A stretch of DNA of 64,000 bases from Gymnorhina tibicen (taxonomy: Eukaryota; Chordata; Aves; Passeriformes; Artamidae): contig VXAZ01009310.1 of NCBI GenBank assembly GCA_013399875.1, positions 124,001-188,000 of the forward strand. The letters run 5' to 3'. The stretch's first letter is position 1; the number at the start of each line of letters is the position of its first letter. This document shows positions 61,412 to 64,000 of the stretch, one piece after another. The notes under the pieces are model-generated. The model saw only the letters and a program-made list of their open reading frames with translations, did no database searches and was not told the DNA's origin. Position numbers and translations under genes: made by a program.

Positions 61412-62799
61412 GCCAAACTGAGGGGAGGGGAATTATTCAAGGTTGATTGGAAATGAAACACATTTGGGTTTTCTCACCATATAAAAAGCCCTCCTTCCTG
61501 ACATTTTTCAGGTCAAACAAAACAGTTCAAAACCACAAAATTGTTTTGTAAGCAGTGAAGTGTAACTACGTGAAATCTTAAAGCATCTTTGAAATGGGAT
61601 AAAGTCAAAACATGGCATTTAAAAACAGTGAACTGCAAGGTTTCAAATGTAGTGGGTTGGAGCAAGGGGCCTGATACAGATCAATCAAAATTTGTGAGAA
61701 TCTCCATTTCCAATCTCCACATGCATTTTCTAGTGAACTCTTTTCCCCATTTTCCTTCACAGAGCACCCAATTTTGCTACGATCCGATTTAAACAGCTTG
61801 CCTTTGGTGTTGGTTTGGTATTCAGCTTACAGACAGGTAGATTTTTGTCCCTTTCCTGAGCTTTTCTTTAGCCAAGCTCTACGTTATTAGTTCTGCTCTT
61901 CTCTCAGCAGTCAGTCCCTTCTTCCTACTAATCATTTTTCTCTTTGTCTTCATCTTCAATTTATCCTTTACCTCCAGTTTATCAATGTGTGCCCGGGCAG
62001 GAGCTGCTAACGATTGATTCCTGTGTTAACCTGCAAGGCTACTTCTCATATACAGCTGGGTTTTGATATTTTTCCTGCAATTACCAGTTTGGCTCACTTT
62101 TTTTTTTGCTTTAACAATCTCATTGAAACACATTTCAAGCTGGCAAAGGTCTGTTTAGCCTTCTTTTTTTTTTTTTTCTTCCCCCTAGGAAAATTGTAGG
62201 TATTTCAATTGTAGGCTTGGGTTGAAAAAAGCTTCATTCTGTGTGCTCCAGCACCTTTTCATAGTTCATACTTTATGGACATTTTACATTACTGTGTTCA
62301 CAAAAATACCTGTTTCGTGCCCAATTCAAATATTCCTCAAATTTGCCTGAGGCAAAATCTTAATGCTCATGCTTGGTACTTCCAAGGATTACTTAGGAAC
62401 ACCTGCGTGCATGGATGCCTGGGGCTGTAATAAAGCCAAACCTGTCTGGATGAAATATTGCAGGGAAAAACATTGGAGGGTCACCAAATTAGAAAAAGGG
62501 AAGAGGAAGAACAAAGCTACCAACATTTTCCAGCACATTCAAATGTCAGCTGGGCTCTAATCCCCTCCTTCATCCCCATCTCCAAGCAGAATGATTTGAT
62601 AAACAGTGAGGGATGCCTGAGGACTGCTCGCTGGGGAGGATCAGGCATGGGAAGAGTGATGAGAAACCTGTGCACGTTTCCATAATTCACCCGAGCAGAG
62701 CAATGTTTGCTGTCCCTCAAGGTGATCCAACACCGAGCCCTGCTGCCAGGGTTTAGTCCTTTCAAAAGCACACGAAGGCTGATGATGAAAACACTCGAC

Positions 62800-63110
62800 G
62801 TGCCAGCATTTTTCTGACTTTTTCGTTTAGAAATGTGTTATCCCTGCTCCCGTGTTTGTTCAGCACATATGCTTCATTGATTTATATTGTATGAACATAC
62901 CTTGGCTGTGTCCTTAAAACCTCATTACCTTCTGCTGAAGATCCATTTCAATTGGAATTTTATTCATAAATGCAAATTTGCAAACACTGTTAATTGTGTG
63001 TCACGCATCAGAGTGATTACAACCCCATCTCCTCTGTTTTGACATAATGTGTATTTCATATTTTGCGAACGCACCAGCCTAGATAATTCATAATGACTTT
63101 TCATTCATAT
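62800..63110. other. Candidate conserved non-coding element
   Basis: Unique, repeat-free, with TTCATTGATTTATATTG, ATTTTATTCATAAATGCAAA, GTTAATTGTGTGTCACGC and a POU palindrome at 62971. The density of homeodomain, POU and forkhead-like cores is the only basis; conservation cannot be seen from one genome. Confidence 0.3.
62971..62982. promoter_or_regulatory. Palindromic POU/octamer-like site (TGCAAATTTGCA)
   Basis: A perfect 12-bp palindrome holding ATGCAAAT (62970-62977), the octamer bound by POU factors. It lies in a unique stretch (62.8-63.1 kb) with homeodomain-type ATTA/TAAT cores. Binding is inferred. Confidence 0.4.
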
Positions 63111-64000
63111 AGAAGCAAATTTTTTCCATTGTTTCTAGAGCTGGTCAATACCTCCCAAGAAAGAAGGCATCCTGCATTTAACAGGAATGAACTATGGTCC
63201 TGTGTAAAAGCAGCAAAATGTTTAATTTCTAACAGGAATCAGAAAATATTCTCTTGTTTAGGAACAAAAATACAGTACTTACATATGTTTCACATTGTCT
63301 GCAAAGAATTGATGACCCAAACGTTTGTAACTCTTATGTAATATTAAATAAAGAGTAAATTAACAATATCCAATTAAAAATAAGAATAGAATGTCAAGTT
63401 TTTTTGATGTCATGTTTCTGGTCTTCATTTTAACACCCTTCTCTGTCATTTCACCTCTCCCTCCCGTATTCTTATAACTCTAATAATTTACCATTTCTAA
63501 TTTTCACCTCCTTTCCTCAGGATTGTCCTTGTTGCAGCTAAACAGTGAGCATGAAGAAAAGCAAGAAATGCAAATTTCTACTCCACGCACTTGTTCCAGA
63601 TGAAAGTTCCCTCTGCTGACTATGGAAGTGCAAACCTCACGGTCCAAAATGCTGTCAAATCCCTTTTTCCAGTTTTGCAGACCCCTTGCAAAGGTCCTGG
63701 AGTGCCAGGATTATTTTTTCACCTGGGAATTGCAGCTTGAACACGACACAGGGGTGTGCAATTAGAACCCTGATGATTTTTAAATCCTCAACAGCTGGGT
63801 AGGTTGTTCAGCAAGGAATAAGCACAAGCACTGGCTGGCTTCTCACATGGACCCTGCTGATCTGCTTTGCAAAGTCTGGATTCAAAGGTGCTGCTTCTCT
63901 CCATGTGGGTTTTCTTTGTGTCACAGCACAGAAAAGGAGATACTTTATCTTCTACAAACATCTAAATGTTTTATTCTGTTGGGAAACCAGTTGGTGATCT

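Larger units (their letters stand above)
60761..64000. other. Intergenic, unique, to the window edge
   Basis: (TTTTG)n at 61391, T-runs at 62097 and 62163, POU palindrome at 62971; no mobile element or gene recognised. Confidence 0.6.

Noticed and set aside
1..64000. Bacterial-type features, CRISPR, operons, phage
   Set aside because: Composition, CR1 and LTR content show vertebrate nuclear DNA; no regularly spaced repeats with unique spacers were seen.

Overview
The window looks like intergenic DNA from a bird, most likely a passerine. Three things point there: about thirty fragments of the avian LINE CR1, mostly 5'-truncated and many keeping the typical 3' tail (ATTCTATG-like); two solo LTRs of types I recognise from songbird genomes; and a decayed member of the ITPRIP-like family, which is expanded in birds. 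These identities rest on remembered consensus patterns, because no search could be run. I found no intact protein-coding gene, tRNA, rRNA or CRISPR array. Base composition is AT-rich, with GC-rich islands at the pseudogene (about 5.7-7.4 kb) and inside the CR1 copies.

Layout. 1-5.0 kb: unique sequence, an (AAC)n repeat and three CR1 fragments. 5.9-7.4 kb, minus strand: a broken inositol 1,4,5-trisphosphate receptor-interacting protein-like 1 (ITPRIPL1-like) pseudogene. It keeps an N-terminal signal-like segment, coiled coil, membrane segment and acidic run, then carries several stops and two compensating frame changes before ending early. 7.4-24.7 kb: unique sequence with CR1 fragments. 24.79-26.03 kb: two solo LTRs in opposite orientations 253 bp apart, each with TG...CA ends and a perfect target-site duplication (GACAT, 5 bp; GAAG, 4 bp). 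26-33 kb: unique DNA with one CR1 fragment, ending in a 35-unit pentanucleotide array (32,941-33,115) whose variants lie in mirror-like blocks, followed by a composite CR1. 33.9-60 kb: more CR1 fragments, including a tail-to-tail pair at 52.1-52.9 kb, a 17-bp minisatellite and a coding-like island of unknown origin near 46.5 kb. 60-64 kb: a GA/GAAA/CAAA microsatellite, then unique DNA with a POU-type palindrome.

Nothing here works together as an operon or pathway. If the window has a function it is probably regulatory: several unique stretches read like candidate conserved non-coding elements, but this needs a multi-species alignment. I did not find an undescribed biological system. The best leads are the solo-LTR pair, the mirror-ordered satellite, the decaying ITPRIPL1-like copy and the unidentified coding-like island.
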